Virus record (IMG/VR): IMGVR_UViG_3300027522_000042
Location: 1-23,436 of that record
Strand: one strand, 5' to 3'
DNA: 23,436 bases
DNA from: a virus
Shown here: one piece after another, positions 14,001 to 20,849 of the stretch
How the letters are laid out: every line of letters starts with the position of its first letter
Numbering within the stretch: the first letter of the stretch is position 1
Notes under the pieces: generated by a model
What the model was told of the DNA's origin: nothing
The model's input: only the letters and a program-made list of their open reading frames with translations
Database searches by the model: none
Translations under genes and position numbers: made by a program

Positions 14001-15633
14001 CTTTAGGTAGTACTTTTTTAAATTCCGTTTGAATTTTTTTAATATCATTAATTAAATCTTTTGTTAATGTTTGAAGTTCTTGTGGTAGATCTTCTATTTT
14101 TCTTTGACCTTTTACTACCGCATCCGCATCTTTTAAAATATTATTAGCTATCTCTTTAATTTCATCTGCATAATATCTTTGAATAGCAGGAGAGGTAGTG
14201 TTTTTATTGTATTGATCTTCAAATTGTTTAGCTAAATTGTATGCAGATTTTTCTAAACCTTCATAAGTTCTATCTATTTTTCTAGCTCTACTTTTAACAT
14301 ATAGTGTTACTTCTTCACTCACACCTTCGATATCTTTAGGTTGTTTTCCATAAGACCTAAACCATGATAATATATTATCCACTCTTTTAAGACCTACGTT
14401 TATTTTTCTTGGATCTGTAACCGATTTTAATCTCCAATCTTTAAAAGGTGGTAGTTGTGTTACAAATTTATTTTTTGTAAAAGTACCCGCAAAAGCATTT
14501 GCTAATAATGGCGCTACTACTTTACTTACTGTATATTTTCCTGCTTTTTGTAAAGTTTCTGCTCCTGCTTTTGTCAAAGGAGCTACAAGTTTATTGCCAA
14601 ATAATAATTCAACAGGTCTAACCACAGTTTTATTAATTCCTTTTGCACCTAATTGTGCTACACCTACTCCGTATTTATTAACCATCAAAGGTTTTCCTAA
14701 ATATTTAAAACCAAGTTGTGTAAATTTACCAACCAATGGAAAGCCGCCACCAATTAATGCACCTTCAGCTCCATACTTAATTCTATTTCTAAATTCTGCA
14801 CCTGCTCTTTTCCTGCCCGTTAAATTTTTAGTGTCCTCCGGTTCTACAAAAAAAGATTCTCTACCTGGATTAGATGCTAAAAAATCTGTAGCCCCTACAA
14901 TACCGGCACCTTCTACCATTCTCGATGCTACCTGACTAACTTTTCTAAGTTTACCACCTTTAACAGCATCAGCTGCTTTTTTCATTTTAACAACTGCAGG
15001 TATCCTTCCTGCAATTTTAGCAATACCTGCTCCTGGTATACCGTATTGTGTAAGTAAAGATGTAACTTCTCCTCTCCATGTTTCAGGACGAGTAGGTTCG
15101 TTCTCTTCCATTACTTTTTCAAATTTAGATAAAAAATCTGTATTGGCTGCAAGGTCTGTACCTGCAAATAATAATGAACCTAAACTGTTTTGTAAATCAT
15201 ATGTACCCGAACTAATACCTTTTGCTATCTCATCTAATCCGGTGGTGTAATCTCTTTCTTGTGTAATTTCTTTGTTGTTAATTCTAAAACTAGGAGCCTT
15301 TGCGTCAGGAATTTTTTTTAATTGCTTCATAGGATCACCCGCTTCTGTTGCTTCTTTGTCAGCTAAAAATTTAGGTACACCCTCTATACCGGCTATAGAA
15401 TTTGCTAATCTTTTTGTAGGGTTAAATGTATAATACATTTCAAGAACACTTTTAGGGTCAGGCATAGCTAACCATTTCACAGGTTTTTTAGGTGCCGATT
15501 GTGATTTAAGTTCGTTTTGTATTTTAAGTTTAACTTGATCTAAGTCTAAAGGTTGTTGTTTTTTAATATCAACGTTAACTGCTTCTTCTTTATCAGGGTC
15601 TTTGAGAAATCGTTCGTAGGCAGTTTCAGCCAT
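11098..15633 (-). CDS. Giant internal/ejected virion protein candidate (1511 aa)
   Basis: The largest gene in the window. Residues 1-150 are polar and charged. About 190-310 is Gly/Ala/hydrophobic (GIPGAGIAKIAG, GAEGALIGGGFPL). Long helical stretches follow (about 440-680), then a central mixed domain, and a C-terminal Lys/Pro/Gln-rich tail. I see no lytic transglycosylase signature and no cysteine anywhere. Strong Shine-Dalgarno GGAGG lies before the ATG, one base after the 354-aa gene. Position, last large gene after the tail nozzle and two Gly/Gln-rich proteins and just before the lysis genes, parallels T7 gp16 or P22 gp16, the largest ejection proteins. Structural/ejection assignment is by size and synteny, not homology. 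Confidence 0.7.
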   Translation of the reverse strand: MAETAYERFLKDPDKEEAVNVDIKKQQPLDLDQVKLKIQNELKSQSAPKKPVKWLAMPDPKSVLEMYYTFNPTKRLANSIAGIEGVPKFLADKEATEAGDPMKQLKKIPDAKAPSFRINNKEITQERDYTTGLDEIAKGISSGTYDLQNSLGSLLFAGTDLAANTDFLSKFEKVMEENEPTRPETWRGEVTSLLTQYGIPGAGIAKIAGRIPAVVKMKKAADAVKGGKLRKVSQVASRMVEGAGIVGATDFLASNPGRESFFVEPEDTKNLTGRKRAGAEFRNRIKYGAEGALIGGGFPLVGKFTQLGFKYLGKPLMVNKYGVGVAQLGAKGINKTVVRPVELLFGNKLVAPLTKAGAETLQKAGKYTVSKVVAPLLANAFAGTFTKNKFVTQLPPFKDWRLKSVTDPRKINVGLKRVDNILSWFRSYGKQPKDIEGVSEEVTLYVKSRARKIDRTYEGLEKSAYNLAKQFEDQYNKNTTSPAIQRYYADEIKEIANNILKDADAVVKGQRKIEDLPQELQTLTKDLINDIKKIQTEFKKVLPKGKDADELAKDLATVEVDNVGKYLVRSFTTFTNPEKVPPQKIMDGAVDYLVNNVITKNTNLKESARNSFPKLKPEQAYIESAKMHAEDILRTAKAEGKSPLTQLKDIGTRILQNDKFKFLKTGEELPAAIKNLLGPERNLKASVAFTTSEAIASMANKRAADYIARSGLKNGWLFNTLEDATNAGFVGAQQIKSVPRLGIMKSGLLNKWASPEYVEGFAGIGGSLDKLVENAFYRFALQFKVGVQIGKTLYSPQTQVRNVTSASFFSLMNGHIGGRASVTDAMQIVARDIFKAGGNKIDEVEFNNYVEKLVRLGVWDENVVAAEMKSVLQDLKSNAINTTDKLFDRLMKMTPTDKVARLYAGGDNLWKGYGFEFGKSQLSQALKNLDEVKEWFRYMGKEFDSISPVTGVKKTYDDAIEEGSAYLLRNTYPTYSKVPPVIQALRKLPLGNFISFPAEILRTGANIISTGLKESAHPNRAIQQMGIRRLTGAFMTSYAIGKGFNELSQALTNSTNSQWNAYKRSSAASWDATSNLLAVKGWKNGESAAINFSYFSPYDSLYQPLDAAIAQAQKQNLNPQETEQFVMNLMFGENGPVSVYLDPFISEPLGFDRFIDVTTRNGRKDNGGFVYTNSDDLGDKFIKSLTHILDGVKPGVLTSSQKIGDALSLDLTKGGKPVNLSDELLALFTGTRIIRIDVKKDLRYFTRSMNALLRAVDETEGFYSVQNFAQKTPTDMVRTFDNMQQEAFRIQKDMYIRIKDLELLDLSKSKIYQIMRDQGASRTLVNNLVSGRFTPVNYSKPRFESKVKSVKQQMKNLTKDNDEFRYRANRSFLFPQRDLDRVKGKYSGIKFFPTVLNEETREREGGYKPDEENYQIDKEGRLLLDKNRNPIKEEGFIQRQIKKVPGMIKDLMVPGSPGFTSKPKMQTPPLGDTPMPSKQLSQAQNVDPQTNLTQTETALLSPTEKVIASRT

Positions 15634-15634
15634 G

Positions 15635-16699
15635 TTACGCCTCCGCTGGTAGTACTAAGTTAACGCTATATTTTTTATTAAATTGATCTACTTGTGATTG
15701 GTCTGAAATCATAGCAAAGTCTTCTAGTGCTTCTGCACTATTAGTCATTAACTCTACAATATCATCTGTAATTTCATTTGGTAATCTTGCTCTTAACTGA
15801 TCGTAACTTATAGGGTTATCAGTATTCATGTTCTGTCCACCCATTGGTCCGGGAACCATGGCCCCTGTTTCTGTAATCTGTTCTTGAACTAATTCACCGT
15901 TCGCATATCTTGCTCTACCACCACTGGAGAACTGACCAAGGATTTTTTTAATTTGTGCGATAGTATCTATGTATAATTGTACATCTTGCTCATCTGTGTA
16001 CTTACCCTCTTGATCTTCATCTAAAAGTTTTTCAGATAATGAATTAAATAAATTTTGTCCCGATGGAGAACTAACAAATATTTTTATAGCACCTTCTGTT
16101 ACTGGATTGCTTTTAGTGTAGTTATTTTTTTGAGTTTTTAATATATCTAATTGCATTATATCATCGTCAGTTGCTGTACCGTCTGCAACTCTAGATTCTA
16201 TCTCGTATATTTTAGGAATGATTGATTCTAATTGTTTAGATATTTCTAAATCTCTGTATGTTTTACCACCAGTCTCTGACCCTAATATGTCTGCTTGACC
16301 TTCAATTAATGAAGTAAACATATCAGATCTTTTGTCATCTAATCTCTCATCTCTTTTTGTGTTTGTAGCTCTATATCTGTCATAAGCTGTTTGACCAGAG
16401 GCACCAATGTTTTCAAAAATAGATCCCCCCGAAGCTGGTCTTGAAATTAAATCTAAACCAAAATCAATAAATAAATCTTTGTTGTCTCTAGGTTTTTCTG
16501 GATAAAGTCTTTCTGCTTCAGCTCTCATTTGATCTGGAGTCGCAGTTCTTGGATCATACTTATAAACATTTTGATCTCTAGGATCTTCTGTACCTTGATA
16601 ACCTTGTCTAGGTGATTGTAAGCCAGATGTAATACCAGTGCCACCGCTATCCGCCATGCCACCTTTTCTAAACATAGGTCTACGAAACGTATTATTCAT
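15635..16699 (-). CDS. Late structural-type protein with GG motifs (354 aa)
   Basis: 354-aa Cys-free protein. The N-terminus carries a basic, Gly-rich motif (RRPMFRKGGMADSGG), followed by a polar, probably disordered stretch to about 70. A helical region at about 125-250 is rich in Asp, Ile and Gln. A second Gly motif, SSGGRARYANGE, lies at about 258-269, and the C-terminus is an acidic helical segment. Similar RxGG and ANG motifs occur in the 709-aa and 122-aa late proteins. Its ATG overlaps the stop of the 318-aa gene (TAATG). It probably belongs to the same virion or ejection assembly as the adjacent large proteins. I recall such proteins in marine podovirus contigs without a proven function. 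Confidence 0.75.
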   Translation of the reverse strand: MNNTFRRPMFRKGGMADSGGTGITSGLQSPRQGYQGTEDPRDQNVYKYDPRTATPDQMRAEAERLYPEKPRDNKDLFIDFGLDLISRPASGGSIFENIGASGQTAYDRYRATNTKRDERLDDKRSDMFTSLIEGQADILGSETGGKTYRDLEISKQLESIIPKIYEIESRVADGTATDDDIMQLDILKTQKNNYTKSNPVTEGAIKIFVSSPSGQNLFNSLSEKLLDEDQEGKYTDEQDVQLYIDTIAQIKKILGQFSSGGRARYANGELVQEQITETGAMVPGPMGGQNMNTDNPISYDQLRARLPNEITDDIVELMTNSAEALEDFAMISDQSQVDQFNKKYSVNLVLPAEA

Positions 16700-17655
16700 T
16701 ACTTTGTCATTCCATAACCAAGAGAACCTATACCGATTGCTGTTTCTAGTGCAGATTTGTTTGGTGAAACTTGTGTTTGATATTGACCCATCGCACTACC
16801 CATAACATTACCCATACCGGCACCCATATAATTTAGTCTCTCATAAGGTTCGTAGGCTGCCATTCTATTAGCTTCTCTTTGTTGATCAAGAATATTTTGT
16901 GATTGTAGTTGTTGATTAGTTCCAGCACCTTGTAATGTTTGAACATCTTGTCCGTATAAACCTGGTACTAATGAAGCCATTCTTTGTTGATCCGCTCCTA
17001 AAGTATTTGCACCCTGCATTAAGTTTTGTTGGTTACTAAATAAATTTCCTTGTTGTCCAAACGCTGTGTTCGCTTGTCCTTGAGCTTGACCAAAACCTTG
17101 TTGTAACATTTTTCCTTGTAGTAAAGCTCTGTTCATGTCAGATTGATTTTTATATTCTGCTCTCATTACACCTTCACGCCCGCCACCTAAGTTACCAGAC
17201 ATAGCTGCGTTTTGACCAATACTTGTCATTCCTTTTGCGGCTTGCTTGTCGTAATCAGTCATAGTTGCATTAATTACATCTTGTTGGTACGGAGACATAA
17301 ATTGTTTGTATGCATTAGGTCCTGACAAAGCTCCTTGAGCCGTGGACTGTGCTTGAGCGGCTTGTAAATAATCTTGTGAACCCATCATGTTTGTAGGTTG
17401 ACCCGCAAAAGTTCCAGTTCCTTGTTGAAAGGCTCCGGCTTGTTGTAAGTAAGGTTGAAAAGATCCTATACCTTGACCTTGTGTTGTAGCCATTGAATAA
17501 GCATCTTTTTGTGCTTGGTCTTGACCGGCAACCATTGGTTGGAATTTTTTTGTATCAAGAGGTAATGAAGTTAAACCAGTTAACTGTTTTGCATAATCTT
17601 TACCTAGATCTTCTACAAATTTTGGTGGTAAACTTCTTGTTTCTGTGACTGCCAT
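16699..17655 (-). CDS. Gln/Ala/Gly-rich virion protein candidate (318 aa)
   Basis: Low-complexity, Cys-free protein dominated by Gln, Ala, Gly, Met and Asn. The N-terminal about 55 residues are conventional (MAVTETRSLPPKFV...). The body has quasi-repeated QG/QA stretches (GFGQAQGQANTAFGQQG), with a more ordered block FMSPYQQDVINATMTDYD at about 119-136 and GNLGGGREGVMRAEY. The C-terminus is Gly/Met-rich and mildly hydrophobic (GIGSLGYGM). Composition and position between the tail nozzle and the giant protein recall the Ala/Gln-rich ejection proteins of T7-like and P22-like phages (gp14, gp20), but no sequence homology is claimed. The ATG overlaps the 709-aa stop (TAATG), with AGGAG upstream. 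Confidence 0.75.
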   Translation of the reverse strand: MAVTETRSLPPKFVEDLGKDYAKQLTGLTSLPLDTKKFQPMVAGQDQAQKDAYSMATTQGQGIGSFQPYLQQAGAFQQGTGTFAGQPTNMMGSQDYLQAAQAQSTAQGALSGPNAYKQFMSPYQQDVINATMTDYDKQAAKGMTSIGQNAAMSGNLGGGREGVMRAEYKNQSDMNRALLQGKMLQQGFGQAQGQANTAFGQQGNLFSNQQNLMQGANTLGADQQRMASLVPGLYGQDVQTLQGAGTNQQLQSQNILDQQREANRMAAYEPYERLNYMGAGMGNVMGSAMGQYQTQVSPNKSALETAIGIGSLGYGMTK

Positions 17656-19784
17656 TATAATACTTCTCCTAATCTCTCTGATGTTTCAAACATTTGTTGA
17701 GCGCCATTATTTCCTTGTGACTCTTCTGATATTGTACCACCATTTTCTAAATTTTCCATCATATTCTCCATTATTTCTGCACCTTTGTCAATGTCCCCTT
17801 GACCGGCACCTCTTACAGCGTCTGCTGTAAACACAAATTCATTAACACTTAATCTTGCAGGTACGTCATCTTTTTTTTCATACTCTCCAATGGGTACAAA
17901 ACCACCTTCAGCTCTGTAATCTTTTTCCATACCACCAAGGTCCATTAATCCACCTTCTGCTCTACCTATTCTACCACCGTTAGCAGCGTATTTAGTATAA
18001 GGTAATTTACTAGGTAAATTTAAATCTTGAACTGCGTCTAAAGGAGGCAGCATATAATTATAGTATTGTTGAACTTCCGCTATTCTTTGTGGGTCTCCAC
18101 TTTTATATGCTTCTTGAATTTCATTTTGAATAGCTTCTTGTCCTTCTTGTCCTTGTGAATTTTTTAAACTCCCACCTCTGTCACTAAAACTTGTTTCGTT
18201 TGGTTTAGCTTTATTTAATCCAGGGATCATAGATAGACCTAAACCAAGACCACCCATCGTAGCCATTTTTCCAAGTGTACCTAACTCATCATATTTACCT
18301 TTTAATCCCATTACACCGCTTGCAGCTTTAGAAAAAAATCCAGGACTGCCTGAAGCTGCACCAGCAAACATATTTCCAAAACCACCTGTTGCTTTTATTC
18401 CATAACCTGGCATGTAATAAGCCCCTGCAGCTAACATTGCCATCTTACCTACATCACTTTTTAAAACTTTTCCTGCTGCATCAGCAACACCACTGACTGC
18501 ACCTTTAATACCTTTAACTATCTTACCTAAAAAATATCCTTGTCTTTGATCGACTCTGTTCATGATTCCACCCATAGCTCTTCTTGCTCTAGTGCCCATA
18601 ATTCCACCACTCATTTCTGGAACTACGCCACCTTGATTAAAATCATAAGATTCTCTGGTCACGTCTGCAGCTTTACCTAAATTAGGGTCACCAAATCTGT
18701 AGTCAATTTTTTTTTCAACAGGCATTATTTGTTTTGGAATAGGAGAAAAAATTTCTTGATTATTTTCACCTCCTGTGTCTCCTGTGTCTACATTATTTTG
18801 CCCGTATTCTTTTAAAAAATTACCGTCATAGTTAATAAGATTAAATGCATCATTACTACCCAGTCCTTGGTATTGTTTTGGATCTCCACTTAAAGTAGGG
18901 ATATCTTTGCCATAAATACTTGATAGATCATCATCATTAAATGTTGAAAAAGCATCCTGTAAATTAAAATAATCTAAACCAGATTCTTTTAAAGATTTTT
19001 CGTCTAGTTCGTCATACTCTTCATCGTTTGCTAAGCCCAACTTCTCTATCATAGCTCTTTTTTGTTGAGGAGGTAATGAATTAATATAATCCATCCTATT
19101 CTTTAAAGAACCTTGACTTATAAATTTCTCACTTAAAAAATCTAATGGTTTTTTATATGGAATAAAATCAAATATAGGATTTTTTTTATATTTATAAATT
19201 GATTCAGCTTTTAATGCATCATCTATTTTTTTTTTCTCTTCAGCTTTCTTTTTTAAATCCAACATTTTTTGGATTTCTTTTTCTTGAGCTATTTTATCTC
19301 TTTTAGCTTTATCTTCCTTATCTTTTTTAGCTTTTTTAGCTTGTCTGTCTGCTAAATCTTTTGCTGCTTTTTTTGTTGCAGCTTCATTATTTCTTTTAGC
19401 TTTTGCTTGCGCTGCTTGTCTAGCTGCAGATGCCCTTTGTTCTGCACCTCTATCATTTCCGCTATCATAGCTATCTCTAGAATTTCCACTTCCTTGACCA
19501 CCCTCTGCACCAGCATTTCCACCACTTGTGTCAGAACTACCATCAGAGTTTTTATCACCCCAACCATTTAAACTCATTACACCGGATGGTCCTCTGTTAG
19601 GTTTACCATTTAGTGAATTGTGTAAATCTTTTTTAAGAAGTAAATCTTTTTCTGCTTTTGTAATATAAGCTAGTTCTGTTTCAGGATGATCGGGTCCCGA
19701 CTTCCATTTAATGGGCACCTTACCTACAGTTTTTTGATCGCCAAGATAGTTTTTTACTCCACCTTGAATAGCTACTTTAGCCAT
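17655..19784 (-). CDS. Multi-domain late protein with Lys/Ala coil and C-terminal VPA motif (709 aa)
   Basis: Domains in order: an N-terminal globular block (1-75); a Gly/Ser/Asp low-complexity linker (about 79-113); a long Lys/Ala/Glu helix, probably coiled coil (114-195); an acidic region (about 205-350); a Gly/Ala-hydrophobic stretch that could touch membrane (about 415-525, for example GKMAMLAAGAYYMPGYG); and a C-terminal region with GG motifs (ANGGRIGRAEGG) leading into VPARLSVNEFVFTADAV at 641-657. I recall that C-terminal motif as common in marine phages; its function is unknown to me. GAGGT precedes the ATG, two bases after the 122-aa gene. Cys-free. Probably a virion or ejection component. 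Confidence 0.75.
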   Translation of the reverse strand: MAKVAIQGGVKNYLGDQKTVGKVPIKWKSGPDHPETELAYITKAEKDLLLKKDLHNSLNGKPNRGPSGVMSLNGWGDKNSDGSSDTSGGNAGAEGGQGSGNSRDSYDSGNDRGAEQRASAARQAAQAKAKRNNEAATKKAAKDLADRQAKKAKKDKEDKAKRDKIAQEKEIQKMLDLKKKAEEKKKIDDALKAESIYKYKKNPIFDFIPYKKPLDFLSEKFISQGSLKNRMDYINSLPPQQKRAMIEKLGLANDEEYDELDEKSLKESGLDYFNLQDAFSTFNDDDLSSIYGKDIPTLSGDPKQYQGLGSNDAFNLINYDGNFLKEYGQNNVDTGDTGGENNQEIFSPIPKQIMPVEKKIDYRFGDPNLGKAADVTRESYDFNQGGVVPEMSGGIMGTRARRAMGGIMNRVDQRQGYFLGKIVKGIKGAVSGVADAAGKVLKSDVGKMAMLAAGAYYMPGYGIKATGGFGNMFAGAASGSPGFFSKAASGVMGLKGKYDELGTLGKMATMGGLGLGLSMIPGLNKAKPNETSFSDRGGSLKNSQGQEGQEAIQNEIQEAYKSGDPQRIAEVQQYYNYMLPPLDAVQDLNLPSKLPYTKYAANGGRIGRAEGGLMDLGGMEKDYRAEGGFVPIGEYEKKDDVPARLSVNEFVFTADAVRGAGQGDIDKGAEIMENMMENLENGGTISEESQGNNGAQQMFETSERLGEVL

Positions 19785-19786
19785 GA

Positions 19787-20155
19787 CTATCTACCTCTGT
19801 TGTATAGACCCATCAGACCACCGTTGGCTCTCATCTGAACTTGTTCTCTCATATCAACATCAGCGATACCACCGCCTGGCATTGATTCGGCCATGTTAAC
19901 ATTTTCGTTCATAGACATTTCTGGTGTTTGGTCTGCTTGCATCTGTTGTATAATTTGTTTCCAGATTCCACTTTCAAAAAAAGCTTCAAAACTTTGAAAC
20001 TGTTCTTTTTGTTCTGGTTCCATTTGTTCCCATATTTCAGCAGCCATCATTTGCTGTTCTTCTTGAGGTGATTTAGGACCTTCGTCTCCTCTATACCTAA
20101 TAGACGGTGCGTTAGTTTCTAGCTCTTCTGAAATTTGTATATCTTCTATTCCCAT
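19787..20155 (-). CDS. Gln/Glu/Met-rich late protein ending in a GG motif (122 aa)
   Basis: Acidic 122-aa protein rich in Glu, Gln and Met (MMAAEIWEQMEPEQKEQF), predicted largely helical. Its last residues, MRANGGLMGLYNRGR, carry the same ANGG-type motif as the neighbouring 709-aa protein, suggesting a shared binding partner or assembly. No Shine-Dalgarno sequence is visible before the ATG; 12 bases separate it from the 58-aa gene. It is Cys-free with no membrane segment. It lies directly upstream of the 709-aa gene and could be a chaperone, scaffold or small virion partner. The function is not recognised. Confidence 0.75.
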   Translation of the reverse strand: MGIEDIQISEELETNAPSIRYRGDEGPKSPQEEQQMMAAEIWEQMEPEQKEQFQSFEAFFESGIWKQIIQQMQADQTPEMSMNENVNMAESMPGGGIADVDMREQVQMRANGGLMGLYNRGR

Positions 20156-20167
20156 GATTTGTATAGT

Positions 20168-20344
20168 TTACTTTGTTTTTCCTAATAAATCAAGAGATGG
20201 CATAATAACATTTACATCTTGTGCCATTTCTTCTTGTTTAAAACCTTTAACTTCCCAGTCTTTTCTCTCCTTAAAAAGCTCTCCTGTTTCCTTGTGTCTA
20301 TAAGTAGTCTCTACCTTAGCCTGTAGTATTGGTGTATCGTTCAT
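20168..20344 (-). CDS. Small late protein (58 aa)
   Basis: An ORF of 59 codons including the stop, filling the space between the 113-aa and 122-aa genes. Its ATG shares a base with the preceding stop (TAATG), and AGAGGT lies about nine bases upstream. The product starts MNDTPILQAKVETTYRH, continues with a charged centre (KERKDWEVKGF) and ends LLGKTK. It is soluble-looking, with no cysteine and no membrane segment. Non-random amino-acid use, a Shine-Dalgarno sequence and the exact junction make it a convincing gene. The position suggests a small tail or connector accessory protein. No family is recognised. Confidence 0.75.
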   Translation of the reverse strand: MNDTPILQAKVETTYRHKETGELFKERKDWEVKGFKQEEMAQDVNVIMPSLDLLGKTK

Positions 20345-20685
20345 TATGTTGTTACCTCTTTTAGTATGTTTAAAAAGCTAATACCTATTGTTGTGGAATC
20401 TGTTGTGCTGACTGTAAATCTAAAGTAAGTGCCTCCTTCTACAATTAAAGGCTGAGTCAATAATTCTGTCATAGTGTTAGCAGTTAATGCAGCTTTGATA
20501 AAAGGAAAACCATTATTAGTTAAAGTAATAGTAGGTGTTCCAGCTGAGCTAACTAAAATAGATTTTATAACAATGGTCTCATTAACAGCAGGTATTATTG
20601 TATTTGCATCTGATCCAAAAGTATACTGAATTGCTGTTGAAGTTACTGTCGCTCCATAAAATTTATATTGGTTTACTACTGCCAT
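20344..20685 (-). CDS. Small beta-rich structural protein (113 aa)
   Basis: 113-aa protein rich in Thr, Ile, Val, Ser and Asn with alternating hydrophobic residues (IQYTFGSDANTIIPA, TPTITLTNNGFPFI, GGTYFRFTVSTTDS), typical of an all-beta sandwich. There is no cysteine, signal peptide or membrane span. Its start shares a base with the stop of the 54-aa gene (TAATG), and its stop with the start of the 58-aa gene. Beta-rich proteins of this size in late operons are often head decoration or tail accessory proteins, which is the likeliest role. No specific family is recognised. Confidence 0.75.
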   Translation of the reverse strand: MAVVNQYKFYGATVTSTAIQYTFGSDANTIIPAVNETIVIKSILVSSAGTPTITLTNNGFPFIKAALTANTMTELLTQPLIVEGGTYFRFTVSTTDSTTIGISFLNILKEVTT

Positions 20686-20849
20686 TAATCTAAAAAGAAA
20701 CTTCTAGCTTCTATCTCCTGTTTTAATTCTTCTTGAAAGGTACTATTTAATTTTTCTAATACGGCATCTAAATCTCTAACTAAAGATTGAGATATGTCTT
20801 GATCATATTCATCACTAGCTCTGGTTAATGATTGTACAATTTTAGCCAT
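20685..20849 (-). CDS. Small helical late protein (54 aa)
   Basis: An ORF of 55 codons including the stop between the nozzle-like gene and the 113-aa gene. The ATG shares a base with the nozzle stop and the TAA with the next ATG, both as TAATG. GGAGGAAG upstream is a strong Shine-Dalgarno sequence. The product starts MAKIVQSLTRASDEYD and is almost wholly a charged amphipathic helix (VLEKLNSTFQEELKQEI), likely a coiled coil. The double coupling and ribosome site make the call solid despite the size. It may be a tail assembly chaperone or connector component; the role is inferred only from position. Confidence 0.75.
   Translation of the reverse strand: MAKIVQSLTRASDEYDQDISQSLVRDLDAVLEKLNSTFQEELKQEIEARSFFLD

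Noticed and set aside
14594-14935. 113-aa plus-strand open frame inside the 1511-aa gene
   Set aside because: Pro/Asn/Ala-rich translation is an antisense by-product of Gly-rich coding. There is no supporting signal.
18120-18180. Short tandem-like repeats (CTTCTTGTCCTTCTTGTCC)
   Set aside because: They encode a GQEGQE stretch in the 709-aa protein. Two copies of a Gly/Gln/Glu codon run are expected in low-complexity coding DNA and do not suggest an array.
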